Position numbers and translations under genes: made by a program
Assembly (NCBI RefSeq): GCF_003026475.1
Contig: NZ_PYMC01000004.1
Location: 124,001 to 188,000, forward strand
DNA from: Photobacterium lipolyticum
Lineage (GTDB): Bacteria > Pseudomonadota > Gammaproteobacteria > Enterobacterales > Vibrionaceae
Direction: 5' to 3'
Length of the DNA stretch: 64,000 nt
The notes under the pieces: generated by a model
Seen by the model: only the letters and a program-made list of their open reading frames with translations
Told to the model about the DNA's origin: nothing
Database searches by the model: none
Part shown: positions 43,928 through 53,327 of the stretch, one piece after another
Layout: each line of letters starts with the position of its first letter
Position numbering within the stretch: position 1 is the first letter of the stretch

Positions 43928-45637
43928 ATGGCAAAAAATTTATTGCTCTTTCTATTGTGGCTTGCACCATTTCTGACTATTGCGAAAGATGAACCAACAG
44001 TGCTTCTTATAAATTCTTATCATCCCCAATACCCGTGGACAGCTGAACTTACGCGAGGCGTTCAGGATGTACTGGCTACTTCCATCCCAGTTGAAAACCT
44101 TTATATCGAATATATGGATGAAAGGCGTTTTGTCGATGACGTTGTGTACACCACCAAATTGATTAATCTCCTGCTATACAAATACCGTCAATACGAACCC
44201 GATATTATCATGACAAGCGACGATCATGCTTACAACTTTATGATTGAACACGGAGAAAAACTGTTTCCGGGTAAACCCATCATGTTTTGCGGTGTTAATG
44301 TTTTTGCGCCAGAAACATTAAAGGGCAGAAACAATATTATAGGTATTCAAGAAGGAATGGAGATCGAAGGTAATCTTGATCTTATACTACAACTTCAGCC
44401 TACTACCCGACGGATCGTCATGTTGGGCGATACTACGGGTTTGGGGCTACGCATGGTGGATCGAGCCCAACAAATCAAATTACAATGGCAAGATGATCCG
44501 TTAAAAAAACAAATCACCCTGGAGATCTGGGATAAATTCTCGATTGATGAACTCTACCAACAAGTAGAAGGCGTTGGCTCTGACACCGTACTTCTCATGC
44601 TTGCCATCCACAAAGACAGGTTAGGGAACTATTTCGCATATGAACATTACCTGCCCATTTTAACACGTCGTAGCAAGGTACCAGTGTATGGTATGTGGGG
44701 AGCACTCATGATCGGCAATGGGATTATAGGCGGCATAATGAATGATCCTTATACCCATGGACAGAGTGCGGCCAAAATAGCCCTGAAGATTTTAGATGGC
44801 GTCCCTTTAAGTAACCTCGAAATCCAGAGCAAAGCCAATTACTCGCCGGTCTTTGATTATAACCAATTAATACGTTTTGATATCGATCTGAACCGTTTAC
44901 CACCAAACAGTATCGTGATTGGCAGACCCGCATCTCTGTATGAGCAACATACTGCCTTAATAAACAGCACCATCGCTTTAGTTTTCTTCCTGATCGTTAT
45001 TATTTCGGTACTCGTGGTTAACATAAACCGGCGTATTACAGCTCAAGAAAAACTTCGCCTGTTCAACCAAAAACTGGAATCCACCGTGCAGCTGCGGACA
45101 AAAGCTCTGGACGAGCGCAATAAGGAACTGAAAGCAGCATCTCAAGTATTGCAATCACTTGCCTACACCGACGTTCTGACCGGCCTGGCCAATCGTCGGG
45201 CTGCATCTAGCGAGGTCGATGCCTATATTCAACGCTACAACGTCGATTATCATCCTTTGGCTGTGGCCATTTTAGACATTGATTTATTCAAGCAGATTAA
45301 CGATAACTTTGGTCATCAGACCGGCGATGAAGTGCTCTGTGCCGTCAGTAAGACGCTAAAAGAAACACTCAGACCCAATGATAGGGTTTATCGGTGGGGT
45401 GGAGAGGAATTCTTAATTGTTCTACCCGGCACCGATATCGAATTCTCCTCTGCGGTTTGCCAAAGATTAAGGGAGAATATCAGCCAGATAAGCGTCAGCA
45501 GTGTTCGCACTATTACTGCCAGCATCGGTGTGGCCAATTTTAGCAAAGGCGATTCTTTCGAGTCGATATTACAAAGAGCCGACAAAGCGTTATATACCGC
45601 AAAGAACAATGGCAGGAATCAAGTTGTTGTTGGTTAA
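43928..45637 (+). CDS. membrane diguanylate cyclase with periplasmic binding-protein-like sensor
   Basis: The 569-residue protein has a signal/anchor (residues 1-20), a periplasmic ABC_sub_bind-like domain (about 25-330; VLLINSYHPQYPWTAEL, MTSDDHAYNF), a membrane helix (about 345-365), a short coiled linker and a GGDEF domain (about 405-569). The active site is intact: RWGGEEF with GGEEF at 491-495, and the inhibitory RxxD site (RPND) stands five residues before it. It should make c-di-GMP in response to a periplasmic ligand. AGAGGA lies before the ATG. Confidence 0.92.
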   Translation: MAKNLLLFLLWLAPFLTIAKDEPTVLLINSYHPQYPWTAELTRGVQDVLATSIPVENLYIEYMDERRFVDDVVYTTKLINLLLYKYRQYEPDIIMTSDDHAYNFMIEHGEKLFPGKPIMFCGVNVFAPETLKGRNNIIGIQEGMEIEGNLDLILQLQPTTRRIVMLGDTTGLGLRMVDRAQQIKLQWQDDPLKKQITLEIWDKFSIDELYQQVEGVGSDTVLLMLAIHKDRLGNYFAYEHYLPILTRRSKVPVYGMWGALMIGNGIIGGIMNDPYTHGQSAAKIALKILDGVPLSNLEIQSKANYSPVFDYNQLIRFDIDLNRLPPNSIVIGRPASLYEQHTALINSTIALVFFLIVIISVLVVNINRRITAQEKLRLFNQKLESTVQLRTKALDERNKELKAASQVLQSLAYTDVLTGLANRRAASSEVDAYIQRYNVDYHPLAVAILDIDLFKQINDNFGHQTGDEVLCAVSKTLKETLRPNDRVYRWGGEEFLIVLPGTDIEFSSAVCQRLRENISQISVSSVRTITASIGVANFSKGDSFESILQRADKALYTAKNNGRNQVVVG

Positions 45638-45683
45638 GCACGTTAATTCCAGGTCGTGTTACCAACCTGGAATCGCCGTCTCA

Positions 45684-47231
45684 CTATACTGTTTTTTCAG
45701 CCAATTTTTTTGTAAGCAAAGACATTCCAGCCACCAGCCAAATGGTAGCTAACAGCGATCCAACTGAACGCAACGTAAGTACTATCAGACTGACCGTTGA
45801 GCGATCAGCCGCTATATCAATAATAAAAACAATGGCAATAGCCCCCAGACATGCAACCACACTGATCATGCTCCGACTGATGAGCGAAACCGTTAATGGT
45901 TGTTTCGGTAACCATTCTGCACTGATGAAAATACCCAACAATACAGCAAACAGATAGACATGAACCGGGTTGTGAGTGAAGCTGGTAATCAAACCGACGA
46001 CAATAGTCACCAGCAACCAGAACCATTTATTATTAATACTTTGCGCGAGTGAAAATGTGGTGGCTTTTTTCCACTTCACAAAAAGTGTCAGCATGATGAT
46101 GCCTAACACTAAGCTGGCGATGGTATCGCTGATAAAATGTGCCCCGTACCAGACGCGTGCCATGGCTTGTCCTAGAACAAGCCCGACGAATAACGGGATC
46201 ATGCCCCCCCTGAGGCGGTGTATTTGCTCGCCTTCTGACATTCGGCTTCTGCAAAAAAGCCACAACATCCCCCATAACACCGTTGCAATTAATGTATGCC
46301 CGCTCGGGAAACCGAAACCATAGACATTAATCTGCTGTAATTCTGGAATAATGTAGGAAGGCCGAGGAGAGCTGATCCCATGCTTTATCAGCGAAGCAAC
46401 CAAAGTGACACTTATCAGCATCACAGCCAGTTGAAGCATAGCATTCGGACCATAGAACCCAACCACAAAAGATATCAGCACCAAAAGAAAAACAGCTTCT
46501 CCTGGTAGATTCAGAACTGACATCGCGCCATCAAAGAGCCACTGAGCCGATTCAGGCCAAGATTTTATCCATTGCTGAAAATCTCGAATAAGGACCAACT
46601 CTGTGCGGTGCAGTGAACTGACACGGTCACTTAAATCAGCATAGATCTCAATATCACTTTCTGGCGTTTGTTCTGCCCACTTGGTCAATAATTCGGTGTC
46701 ATTCGGGTAACGATAGTCTTTTTCTGCCACCTCATTGGGATTGATCAGATAAACACGTTTAACCTCTTTCCCAAAATGTTCCGAAAACCAAGATGCGACA
46801 ATCGGAAAACCAGTTTGATCCGTCTGGGAAGACACCAGTATCGGCGTGTCTGACCGGCAGCTATAAATTGCAGCGCGGCCACGATACTGCAGTAACTTAT
46901 CGACAGAGACGACTAAACCGGTTTCTTCCAATGCTTCGCGAGCTGCTGCTTGTTTCGGTGTATCACCAGAATCGATGTACCCTCCGGGCAGAGAGAACTT
47001 CTGAGTGATAACTTCAGACAACATGACTATTTTATCAGCATGGCGGATAACACACACAGCACCCACAATATCATCGGGAATGACGGTTTTGTTTGATGAC
47101 TTGGCTTCTGATGACTTGGCTTCTGATGAAATGGCTTCTGATAAACTTGTATTACTCAAGACAGGGAACACAAAACAGAGAGGGAATAGAGAAAGCCATA
47201 CCCGAAATAAACACTTAGCATCTAATGACAC
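45684..47231 (-). CDS. exported NUDIX hydrolase fused to PAP2 membrane phosphatase
   Basis: The 515-residue protein has a signal-like N-terminus (residues about 8-28), a short SSEAK repeat linker, a NUDIX domain (about 50-190) and a multi-helix PAP2 domain (about 250-500). The Nudix box reads GYIDSGD...REALEETGL, with Asp in place of the first Glu. The PAP2 motifs are intact: KHGISSPRP, PSGHT and ARVWYGAHFISD. If the signal is real the NUDIX part is periplasmic. It probably hydrolyses phosphate esters such as nucleotide or isoprenyl pyrophosphates; substrate unknown. It is convergent with the GGDEF gene. Confidence 0.88.
   Translation of the reverse strand: MSLDAKCLFRVWLSLFPLCFVFPVLSNTSLSEAISSEAKSSEAKSSNKTVIPDDIVGAVCVIRHADKIVMLSEVITQKFSLPGGYIDSGDTPKQAAAREALEETGLVVSVDKLLQYRGRAAIYSCRSDTPILVSSQTDQTGFPIVASWFSEHFGKEVKRVYLINPNEVAEKDYRYPNDTELLTKWAEQTPESDIEIYADLSDRVSSLHRTELVLIRDFQQWIKSWPESAQWLFDGAMSVLNLPGEAVFLLVLISFVVGFYGPNAMLQLAVMLISVTLVASLIKHGISSPRPSYIIPELQQINVYGFGFPSGHTLIATVLWGMLWLFCRSRMSEGEQIHRLRGGMIPLFVGLVLGQAMARVWYGAHFISDTIASLVLGIIMLTLFVKWKKATTFSLAQSINNKWFWLLVTIVVGLITSFTHNPVHVYLFAVLLGIFISAEWLPKQPLTVSLISRSMISVVACLGAIAIVFIIDIAADRSTVSLIVLTLRSVGSLLATIWLVAGMSLLTKKLAEKTV
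47095..47139 (-). repeat. three 15-bp tandem repeats in the NUDIX-PAP2 gene
   Basis: Three consecutive 15-bp units (gatgacttggcttct, twice identical, once with two changes) encode SEAKS-type pentapeptides just after the signal region. Copy number could vary by slippage without a frameshift. Confidence 0.8.
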
Positions 47232-47569
47232 AAATTAACCTTGAAAAACAGTGATCCTGTTTCAATTCTAACAGCTCCTAATACCAAGCGTCATTCTGAA
47301 AAGACTCAAGCTTAATACGAACAACAGCCATCTTAATTTATTGATATACCCAAGTGACCTTTGACGCCACTGGTTTTTTTAGGCGTTTTAAATCAGCATG
47401 ATGTAACAAATTTACAACCAAGCTAACCAATCATCGAATTATCAACCTGTTACGCACTTATACCAGGTCATATTCATACGTCCGAGTACTATTACAATAA
47501 CAGACAAAGCTTGGTCTATTTCCAGCTCAAGGTCTATGATTTAACTGTTGAACCTTCTTAGGTTAGATT
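47232..47569. other. intergenic region with a solitary MITE-end fragment
   Basis: No gene is seen. TATACCCAAGTGACCT (47345-47360) matches the first 16 bases of the MITE terminal repeat with one change; the rest of the element is missing. Promoters for the NUDIX-PAP2 and pirin genes should be here. Confidence 0.5.
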
Positions 47570-48406
47570 ATGAATAACACAAGAAAGATATTAAAAATCC
47601 GCTACGGACTTAAAGCCGGGGCAATGACCGCCTTCATCAACAGAGACAATATCGCAGAGATAGATCCGTTTGTTTTGTGGGACCATTTTGAAACCAAACA
47701 AGCCGCACGACCTGTAGGGTTGGATTATCATGGCCATTCCGGCGTCGATACCGTGAGCTACCCCGTTGCCGGCAACCTCAAACATATCGACTCATCTGGC
47801 TGCCAGACCACACTGCAAGGAGGAGATATTCATGTGATGACCGCTGGTGGCGGCATCATTCATAAAGACACCATCACACCACAAAACGGTAATGCTGAAA
47901 CTTTCCAGCTCTGGACCGCTCTACCTGCAGATAAAGGGGAGATGGGTGATGCCTCAAGTGCAAACTACACGACCAGCAGGCTCCCCTTAGTCGAAGAGAC
48001 AGACTCAACCACCAAGGTCTTGATCGGCTCCTATCGCGGCACACAAAGCCCCGTTCACTACAGTATCGAAATGACTTATCTCGATATTATTATTGCACCT
48101 TATGGTGTCTGGAATTACCAACCAGATAAAAACCAAACCTCCGGGTTTATTTATCTTCGTTCTGGTATTGCCTATATCAGTGGCAATCAGCTCCACCCTT
48201 GTCAAATGGGGATATTGGAAACATCATCACAGCCTATACAAATAAAAACAGGGAATACAGGTACACGATTATTTGTTGTGTTAGGTGAACCTCTGAACCA
48301 ACCTTTAATTAGTTCAGGTGCCTCTGTACATTCATCGAAGGAAAATCTTGCTATTGGCAAAAACAGAATAGCAGAACTAATGAGCACAGTTAAAACCTGT
48401 CGATGA
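47570..48406 (+). CDS. pirin-family cupin protein
   Basis: The 278-residue bicupin has the pirin features: DPFVLWDHFE, then YHGHSGVDTVSYPVAG with two metal His, and GDIHVMTAGGGIIHKDT with the third His. The usual HxE is H-K-D here, a conservative change of the fourth ligand. Pirins bind iron and several act as quercetinases or redox sensors; the role here is unknown. It is alone on its strand. Confidence 0.87.
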   Translation: MNNTRKILKIRYGLKAGAMTAFINRDNIAEIDPFVLWDHFETKQAARPVGLDYHGHSGVDTVSYPVAGNLKHIDSSGCQTTLQGGDIHVMTAGGGIIHKDTITPQNGNAETFQLWTALPADKGEMGDASSANYTTSRLPLVEETDSTTKVLIGSYRGTQSPVHYSIEMTYLDIIIAPYGVWNYQPDKNQTSGFIYLRSGIAYISGNQLHPCQMGILETSSQPIQIKTGNTGTRLFVVLGEPLNQPLISSGASVHSSKENLAIGKNRIAELMSTVKTCR

Positions 48407-48536
48407 AATCAGGTAGGAAAAACAGCCCTAAGCTCTTTTTGCCCTATACTCATTTTCAGAGTTCTCAGGGCACCTTTACGATGAGTTTATGAGCTGTTTA
48501 TTACCAATGCATTATCGCTACGTTAAGCACGGGCAA

Positions 48537-49010
48537 TTATGAACGGTTACCGCACTTAAATGTGCCGTTGGAATTAAACCATAACGCCTGTTTCTTTTTG
48601 CGGCCAATCAGAATTGGGCCATCATCAAAGAAAAGGAAGTTTTTCCAATTACGCTTAAAGACTCCCCACTTAGTCTCAATCACATTGTACTTTTCGTAGC
48701 AGAAAAAAACCGTGGTATTATCTTCCCATTCGATAAATTCGAGTAGCTCCGGGGGTAAATCAATATCGTCACTATCCCAGGCATGCTGCCAATCAATGGG
48801 ATCAGACCAGATTTTGTCAACGTGGGCCCAATCTCCTTTATCAAAGTGATCGGCATCAGGGCTTTGACTGCTGATATGTTCACACCAGATTTGGGACGAA
48901 CGCGCTTGAGTGAAAGGTTTAATTTGTTCTAAATCATCTGCAGCAACAGGCATTGAAGCGTGGGTGAAAATCCACTTGCGAGAATACTGTTCTAACTCTA
49001 CGTAGTTCAT
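48537..49010 (-). CDS. DUF2947-family protein
   Basis: From ATG 49010 (MNYVELEQYSRKWIFTHASM) the 157-residue protein matches the DUF2947 family common in Vibrionaceae: KPFTQARSSQIWCEHIS, KGDWAHVDKIW and a Trp-rich end. It is cytoplasmic, of unknown function. AGGT lies 7 bases before this ATG; the longer reading to 49082 adds residues without a ribosome site. Confidence 0.8.
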   Translation of the reverse strand: MNYVELEQYSRKWIFTHASMPVAADDLEQIKPFTQARSSQIWCEHISSQSPDADHFDKGDWAHVDKIWSDPIDWQHAWDSDDIDLPPELLEFIEWEDNTTVFFCYEKYNVIETKWGVFKRNWKNFLFFDDGPILIGRKKKQALWFNSNGTFKCGNRS

Positions 49011-49142
49011 TCGTCGACCTAACAAAACATTGACGGAGCAATGTACCTTAGTCGTCGGTTTTGTTCCAGTGATCGGTGACAAAACAAAGAACGAGTGGCG
49101 AGATCCTAGGTTCTTCTCTAGTGTCTCGCCACTCGCCTCTGG

Positions 49143-49361
49143 TTATTTCATGTCCCAGAAATTACTGACCCAACCACCTATGCGTTCGTCATAATGGCTG
49201 CCACTAAAATTCAGAGGTTCAGTATGGGAGCCTCCTCCGGAATGAGAGTCGAGTAACTGAGAGATATGATTAGCCATCGGATCATCTTGTGCTGTCAAAC
49301 GCCTTCTTGTTGCTACTTCTTTGATGATTCTTAATCGATATGCCGAGTTCATTTTCTTCAT
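49143..49361 (-). CDS. small unknown protein, 72 residues
   Basis: It has a basic N-terminus (MKKMNSAYRLRIIKEVATRR), a Gly/Ser/His-rich middle and a Trp-containing end. A strong GAGGAA site lies before the ATG, which supports real translation. It could belong with the DUF2947 gene 60 bases downstream. No family is recognised. Confidence 0.6.
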   Translation of the reverse strand: MKKMNSAYRLRIIKEVATRRRLTAQDDPMANHISQLLDSHSGGGSHTEPLNFSGSHYDERIGGWVSNFWDMK

Positions 49362-49382
49362 TGCTAGTTCCTCTCTCAGTTA

Positions 49383-49757
49383 ATCCTCAATAAAAATAGG
49401 AGTCAGTGTTTAAATCGTCAAATCACCGACACTAAAATGTCATCTCAATGAGGTACACCAGATTTTAACGAAGTCTAAGAGAAACAAACTCTTACTTCGA
49501 AAATAACGGAAAAGCCAAATTACCCACGAGGAATGAGGATACATATCACACTGATTTATAACACTTATAATGATAAATACATATTAATTGATTTTTTTTA
49601 TCTATTGTCGATTATATAACAATTGTCTTTATTCATAGTGAGGGTTCAATATACAGGACGGTAAATATTCATGTACATGCTCCCATGCCATTGTTCGCTG
49701 CAGAGATAATATTTTGTCTCATTATTATAGATTTTATTGCGTATTTTTTACTTTTTA
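49383..49757. other. AT-rich intergenic stretch
   Basis: No gene or clear element is seen in this stretch; it should contain the promoter of the small gene at 49361 and of the following plus-strand genes. Confidence 0.5.
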
Positions 49758-49886
49758 ATGGGCAATAACATACAAAAAAGACTAACAGCCATAATATTTG
49801 TGTTAGTGATGGCGTTATTAACGGCTCATTTCATCGCCTTTTGCACTAACCCACACTCACTGCTACCGTTTACTTATCCCCCATAA
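49758..49886 (+). CDS. possible 42-residue membrane peptide
   Basis: It reads MGNNIQKRLTAIIFVLVMAL and on to PFTYPP, with one membrane helix (about residues 9-29) flanked by a basic N-terminus. It ends 22 bases before the next gene on the same strand. No clear ribosome site precedes the ATG, so it may be chance. Confidence 0.3.
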   Translation: MGNNIQKRLTAIIFVLVMALLTAHFIAFCTNPHSLLPFTYPP

Positions 49887-49908
49887 ACCGTAATTACCCG
49901 GAGGTACG

Positions 49909-50700
49909 GTGAAAAGTATAATTTTATCTATATTAGTATTGCTCAGCAGCTTTTCATCATTGCTGTATGCCGCTTTGCCTGCCCAATACCACCAGTGCAA
50001 TAAGACACTGACTTATGATGTCTATTTTCATAACCATAAAATTGGCATGTTCGAGCGAAACCTGAACTGGAATGAAGGCAACGTCGACATCTATACCTAC
50101 AGCAAAGTCGATATGCTGGTCACCAAATCCATATTGAAACAACAATCAAAAGTAGAATGGTCGCCAGAAGAAAATACGTTTCTGACTCAGTCGTTTGACC
50201 GGATGATCTCAGGGGTAATGGCAGGAAACATTTCCGCTAAGTTCAGTGACAATGGTCGTCGTTCTTCCGTCTCGAATGACGGTAAAACACTGACCTTTTT
50301 TGATAATGATATGCCAATACTCGATGGCGATGCCGTCGCTAGTCAGATGCGGTTCCACTTAATCAATGGAGATCAAGCCTTTGATTTCATGCTACAAGAG
50401 GCTGATGAAGTGAATCACTATTACTTTGCGGTAAAAGGACAAGAAACCATTAACACCAATTTCGGCCGCGTTAACACCATTCGTGTCGAGCAAATCAAGA
50501 AAAGCGATCGTAAAGTGGTACTCTGGTTTGCACCCAGTGTTGACTTTCAGTTAGTCAGAGCGACTTATAAACGAAAAGTCCTCGATCTGAAAGCGACGCT
50601 GGTGCGAAAAAAAACACAATGCCCGCCAACCACACCACTTACCGCCACTACGACAACGTTGACCCCATCAGGGATTACCAGCCAATCACTTCATCAATAA
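49909..50700 (+). CDS. DUF3108-like exported protein
   Basis: The 263-residue protein has a signal peptide (ending near LYAAL). The mature part starts CNKTLTYDVYFHNHKIGMFER, the usual opening of DUF3108-type periplasmic beta-sandwich proteins, with VLWFAPSVDFQLVRATYKRK towards the end. A Thr-rich tail follows. Translation starts at GTG 49909 with GGAGG just upstream. Function unknown, probably envelope-associated. Confidence 0.75.
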   Translation: MKSIILSILVLLSSFSSLLYAALPAQYHQCNKTLTYDVYFHNHKIGMFERNLNWNEGNVDIYTYSKVDMLVTKSILKQQSKVEWSPEENTFLTQSFDRMISGVMAGNISAKFSDNGRRSSVSNDGKTLTFFDNDMPILDGDAVASQMRFHLINGDQAFDFMLQEADEVNHYYFAVKGQETINTNFGRVNTIRVEQIKKSDRKVVLWFAPSVDFQLVRATYKRKVLDLKATLVRKKTQCPPTTPLTATTTTLTPSGITSQSLHQ

Positions 50701-50922
50701 AGCTTTACCTCCCTTAGGTAATTTAATATGTACAAAAAAGCCTCTTCGTCTCTCGCCAGGTTCGATATTGACCATTTTTAGTCTCGCTCTGACCATGACA
50801 TGAACATCTTAGCCGATTAATATTCAATCCCCAGCAACAAGGTGGGTATCGCTCCAACGAATTGGTTCGCGCAAAAGTCCCGCGCCGTTTTCATTATACT
50901 TTGCGAAGTCAGAGGATCTTCT

Positions 50923-51849
50923 ATGGCCAAAAAACATATTGCAGTGATTGGCGCAACAGGCCAAATCGGTACCCCCTTAACGAAAGGCTTACTTTCATTA
51001 GGGCATGATGTCACCATCATTACTCGTGCGCATAACGTACAGAAAGACGCTAAATTGATGGCATTTGCAATACTGGGCGCGAAGATTGAGGAATGTGCCG
51101 ATATGCATGATGCGGATGCGATGGCAAATCTTCTCCAAGGTGTTGATACCCTGGTAGCAAGTGTTCCTGGCTCAAAATCAATTATTCAGCAATCAGAACC
51201 CATCTGGCTTGAAGCTGCACTGCAAGCAGGTGTGAAGCGTTTTGTTCCAACGGAATTTGGAGTGCATACACAAGCGATTGAAATGGGAGATGGCGAAGTT
51301 TTTGACCACAAAAAACGCTTCCATGACTTGCTGTTGAATTCAGACATTGGCTGGACGCTTTTTTACAATGGCGGAATTTTTGACTACTTCCTACCTAACC
51401 TACGTTTTTTCCGCAAGATCACAACATTTGGCAACCTTGAACTGCCCATTTATACCCATGACATTGAAGACATTGGTTACCTCGCCGCAATGGCAGTGAC
51501 TGACGAACGCACTATTAATAAGTGTGTTCAGGTTGATTACAACGCGCTGCCTCAAAACGAAATGCTGGCACTGCTCAAACAAAAATGGCCAGACTATCCG
51601 TTTGAGTACGAACATTTTTCATCTGAGTATATTACGAAAATGAAAGAAAGCTCGGGTGATGATATTACGGCGAAGAAAGGGGCGGAAACGGACAAAGAAC
51701 GCTGGGGGATCAACTATGCAATCTATGTGATTAACAAACTGGTGGCTTTTACCGACCAAACCCTACGTACCACTGATTTATACCCTGACTATGTGTGTAA
51801 GCGTCCAGAAGATGCATTGAGCAATGCTGCATTTGTCTTCGAGAAGTAA
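50923..51849 (+). CDS. NmrA-like NAD(P)-binding protein
   Basis: From ATG 50923 (GAGGA upstream) the 308-residue protein has an N-terminal Rossmann GATGQIG (residues 10-16), DTLVASVPG and the VKRFVPTEFG segment of the isoflavone-reductase/NmrA group. Members are reductases or redox-sensing regulators. It is followed after 55 bases by an NhaC antiporter and an AraC regulator on the same strand, which may form one unit. Confidence 0.85.
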   Translation: MAKKHIAVIGATGQIGTPLTKGLLSLGHDVTIITRAHNVQKDAKLMAFAILGAKIEECADMHDADAMANLLQGVDTLVASVPGSKSIIQQSEPIWLEAALQAGVKRFVPTEFGVHTQAIEMGDGEVFDHKKRFHDLLLNSDIGWTLFYNGGIFDYFLPNLRFFRKITTFGNLELPIYTHDIEDIGYLAAMAVTDERTINKCVQVDYNALPQNEMLALLKQKWPDYPFEYEHFSSEYITKMKESSGDDITAKKGAETDKERWGINYAIYVINKLVAFTDQTLRTTDLYPDYVCKRPEDALSNAAFVFEK

Positions 51850-51904
51850 ACGCCCCTAGTAATACCCCGCCGAAAAGAGATAACCATCAGGTTATCTCTT
51901 TATA

Positions 51905-53302
51905 TTGAATAATACAGATACAGGCCTTATTTTGGATTCTTGGTTAGCCCTATTTCCTCCATGCTTATCGATACTGCTCGCGATTACCACAAGGCAAGTC
52001 TATGTCGCGATTTTTGCCGGTATCATGGCAGGCTCTATTCTGCGGTCCCAAGATCTCTTTACGGGAATAACTGGCAGCTTCAATGCTATAGCGGATACGT
52101 TTCATTCTTCAAGCTCAGTAAGAAGCCTGATATTTATCTTCATGATTGGGGCAATTATCAATGTGATGAAGCAATCTGGTGGTGTTGAAGCCCTTATCTA
52201 TCACCTGTCGCAAAAAAGAAAGATGGTGAAATCGAAAGCGAGCGCTCAGCTTATTACTTTTTCCTTTGGTTTTTTGATGTGCCTGGAAGGTACTGGCTCA
52301 ATGATGTTAGTCGGTCTTGTTGGCCGCCCGCTGTTTAATCAGTTCAATATTTCACGAGAAAAACTGGCATTTGTGGCCAATTGCACTGGCGCGCCCTTAG
52401 CATGGCTGGTGCCCTTTAGTGGAGCCGGAATTTTTCTTACCAGTTTAATTACAGATCAAGTGGAAAACGGCACGTTATCGGAGCAGCCAATGCATTATGT
52501 GTTTGCCGCTTTGCCCTATCAAATTTATACGATTGCCATACTAACTTTAGTGCCATTACTCGCCTTAAAAAAACATGACTTTTCAAGTCCAGATAGTTCA
52601 GAGACGACGCTTCCTAATGCTGGTCACGTTTCTGATCATCAACCGCAATCCAGCGTATTGGCTATTTTATTACCAATTGTCATTTTGCTCGCTGGTATTT
52701 CAACCATCGCTTACGCATCGGGTGATGGAAATATTCTCGCAGGGGACATCAGTTCCGCAATCTACTGGAGTGGCTTTGTCTCGCTGATCGGTTCAGGTCT
52801 CTACTTCTGTATTAATCAGATTAAAGTTGAGCAATATGTTGAATGGTGCGTACAGGGAATGAAAGATATGCTGCCTGCCGTCATTATTCTGACCTTGGCC
52901 TTTTCATTAAGCCGTATTACGGGAGATCTCGGAACTGGGAAGTACTTAGCGAGTTTTGTCTCCAAGGAGCTTCCGATATGGCTTGTACCGGCATCTGTTT
53001 TTGTTATTTGTGTACTCATTTCATTTTCAACAGGCAGCTCTGGAGCAACAGTCAGCATTATGACGCCAGTTATTATTCCTCTCGCAGTGGGTGTCGGCGT
53101 ACCCGTACCGCTTGTAATAGCCGCTATAATTTCTGGGGCAGTATTTGGCGATCAAAGCTCGCCAATATCTGACTCGGTTATTGTGGCGTCATCAGCAGCT
53201 GATTGCCCGCCAGAAAAACACTTTGCTACTCAATTGCCTTACACTCTGGCAGTCGCTTTATTGTCTCTTGCGTTTTATTTTGTGCTAGGCTTTATCGCTT
53301 AA
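51905..53302 (+). CDS. NhaC-family Na+/H+ antiporter-like transporter
   Basis: The 465-residue protein has about twelve membrane helices in the NhaC pattern: DSWLALFPPCLSILLAITTR at the start, FLMCLEGTGSMMLVGLVGRP in the middle, FSTGSSGATVSIMTPVIIPL and AIISGAVFGDQSSPISDSVI near the end. The substrate may be sodium/proton or an organic acid. Translation probably starts at TTG 51905, for which the ribosome site is weak. The AraC gene follows 25 bases after the stop. Confidence 0.87.
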   Translation: MNNTDTGLILDSWLALFPPCLSILLAITTRQVYVAIFAGIMAGSILRSQDLFTGITGSFNAIADTFHSSSSVRSLIFIFMIGAIINVMKQSGGVEALIYHLSQKRKMVKSKASAQLITFSFGFLMCLEGTGSMMLVGLVGRPLFNQFNISREKLAFVANCTGAPLAWLVPFSGAGIFLTSLITDQVENGTLSEQPMHYVFAALPYQIYTIAILTLVPLLALKKHDFSSPDSSETTLPNAGHVSDHQPQSSVLAILLPIVILLAGISTIAYASGDGNILAGDISSAIYWSGFVSLIGSGLYFCINQIKVEQYVEWCVQGMKDMLPAVIILTLAFSLSRITGDLGTGKYLASFVSKELPIWLVPASVFVICVLISFSTGSSGATVSIMTPVIIPLAVGVGVPVPLVIAAIISGAVFGDQSSPISDSVIVASSAADCPPEKHFATQLPYTLAVALLSLAFYFVLGFIA

Positions 53303-53327
53303 ATTATGACTGGAATTGTTTTGCCGT

